Source of the DNA: JANYJJ01 sp038241115
GTDB taxonomy: Bacteria > Pseudomonadota > Gammaproteobacteria > Burkholderiales > Burkholderiaceae_C
NCBI GenBank assembly: GCA_038241115.1
Contig: JBBRGA010000177.1
Coordinates: 1 to 6,004, forward strand
DNA length: 6,004 nt
Reading direction: 5' to 3'
Within the stretch, counting starts at the first letter, position 1, and each line of letters begins with the position of its first letter. Shown here one piece after another: positions 5,492 to 6,004 of the stretch. Position numbers and translations under genes: made by a program. The notes below the pieces were generated by a model. That model ran no database searches, had not been told where the DNA came from, and saw only the letters and a list, made by a program, of their open reading frames with translations.

Positions 5492-6004
5492 CCTTGCCGT
5501 CGATCACCTGAATGGTCTTGTCGCAACGCGCTGCCAATTCGGGGCTGTGGGTGACGAAGAGCACGCTGGTGCGTTGTTCGGCGTTGACCTTGCGAAGCAG
5601 GGCGAAAACAGCATCTGCGCTGACGGTGTCGAGGTTGCCTGTGGGCTCGTCTGCCAGCAGCAGCGCCGGCGACATGGCCAGCGCGCGGGCCAGAGCCACG
5701 CGCTGCTGCTGACCGCCAGACAGTTCTCCGGCGGGCTGGTCGCGAAACGCCGCCAGGCCGACGTCGGCGATGAGCTGCGCGGCGCGCTCGGCCATCGCGG
5801 CGTTCGGAAATTCGGCGTCGCCCAGCATCGGCAGCATCACGTTTTCGAGGGCCGTGAAAGCGCCGAGCAAATGGTGGTGCTGAAACACAAAGCCGATGCT
5901 GTGGCCGCGCAGCCGGGTGAGTTCGGCGTCCGCCAGCGTCACGGTGTCTGCGCCGGACAGTGCCAAGCTGCCGCTGCTGGGCCGGTCAAGCAGCCCGATG
6001 ATGT
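5475..6004 (-). CDS. ABC transporter ATP-binding protein (LolD/MacB-type), 5'-truncated by the window edge
   Basis: The C-terminal three quarters of an ABC ATPase, reading right to left. The frame is open to the window edge, starting IIGLLDRPSSGS, so the Walker A motif and the true start lie outside; the TTG at 5966 is internal. Visible motifs are the Q-loop in IGFVFQ (near 5881), the signature LSGGQ (5709-5723), Walker B LLLADEP (5643-5663), D-loop GNLD, and the H-loop VTHS (His near 5548). The segment HHHLLGAFTALENVMLPML is very like LolD, the ATPase of the lipoprotein-releasing LolCDE complex, but related MacB/YbbA-type export systems share this style. The subtype should be settled by the missing partner permease, which must lie to the right or elsewhere. 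The stop overlaps the end of yliI, in tail-to-tail orientation. Confidence 0.93.
   Translation of the reverse strand, partial: IIGLLDRPSSGSLALSGADTVTLADAELTRLRGHSIGFVFQHHHLLGAFTALENVMLPMLGDAEFPNAAMAERAAQLIADVGLAAFRDQPAGELSGGQQQRVALARALAMSPALLLADEPTGNLDTVSADAVFALLRKVNAEQRTSVLFVTHSPELAARCDKTIQVIDGKVIAPR

Overview
The window is GC-rich and densely coding. Codons are strongly biased to G or C at the third position. The protein sequences (MgtA-type ATPase, SugE/Gdx exporter, short HicAB pair, YliI-type sugar dehydrogenase, LolD-like ATPase) look like a betaproteobacterium, most likely Burkholderiales and perhaps Comamonadaceae. That placement is inference from sequence style, not from a search.

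Layout: (1) 1-2211, plus strand: the C-terminal four fifths of a P-type Mg2+-importing ATPase (mgtA), cut by the left edge just before the TGES motif. (2) 2212-2578: a gene-poor stretch with a weak terminator candidate, a possible decayed coding fragment and a short direct repeat. (3) 2579-2917, plus: a complete SMR-family guanidinium exporter of the SugE/Gdx type. (4) 2930-3007: a 13-unit hexanucleotide tandem repeat starting 12 bp after the gdx stop. (5) 3008-3302: a stretch without a confident gene. (6) 3303-3521, plus: a 72-residue ORF with a signal peptide and no recognisable mature domain. (7) 3674-4085, plus: a hicA-hicB toxin-antitoxin pair. (8) 4322-5491, plus: a periplasmic PQQ-dependent aldose sugar dehydrogenase of the YliI type. 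(9) 5475-6004, minus: the C-terminal part of a LolD/MacB-type ABC ATPase, converging on yliI with a 17-bp overlap and cut by the right edge.

Only hicA-hicB is a clear operon. The other genes look like separate units: inner-membrane Mg2+ uptake, guanidinium efflux, periplasmic sugar oxidation, and an ABC system whose permease must lie outside the window.

The most unusual structure is a gap-free 132-bp duplication. Positions 3270-3401 (33 bp upstream plus the signal peptide of the 72-aa ORF) match 4289-4420 (33 bp upstream plus the signal peptide of yliI) at 100 of 132 positions by hand count. The two copies bracket hicAB. I see no convincing new defence or metabolic system. The noteworthy items are this duplicated leader, two in-place tandem-repeat expansions, and a few small or decayed ORF candidates.
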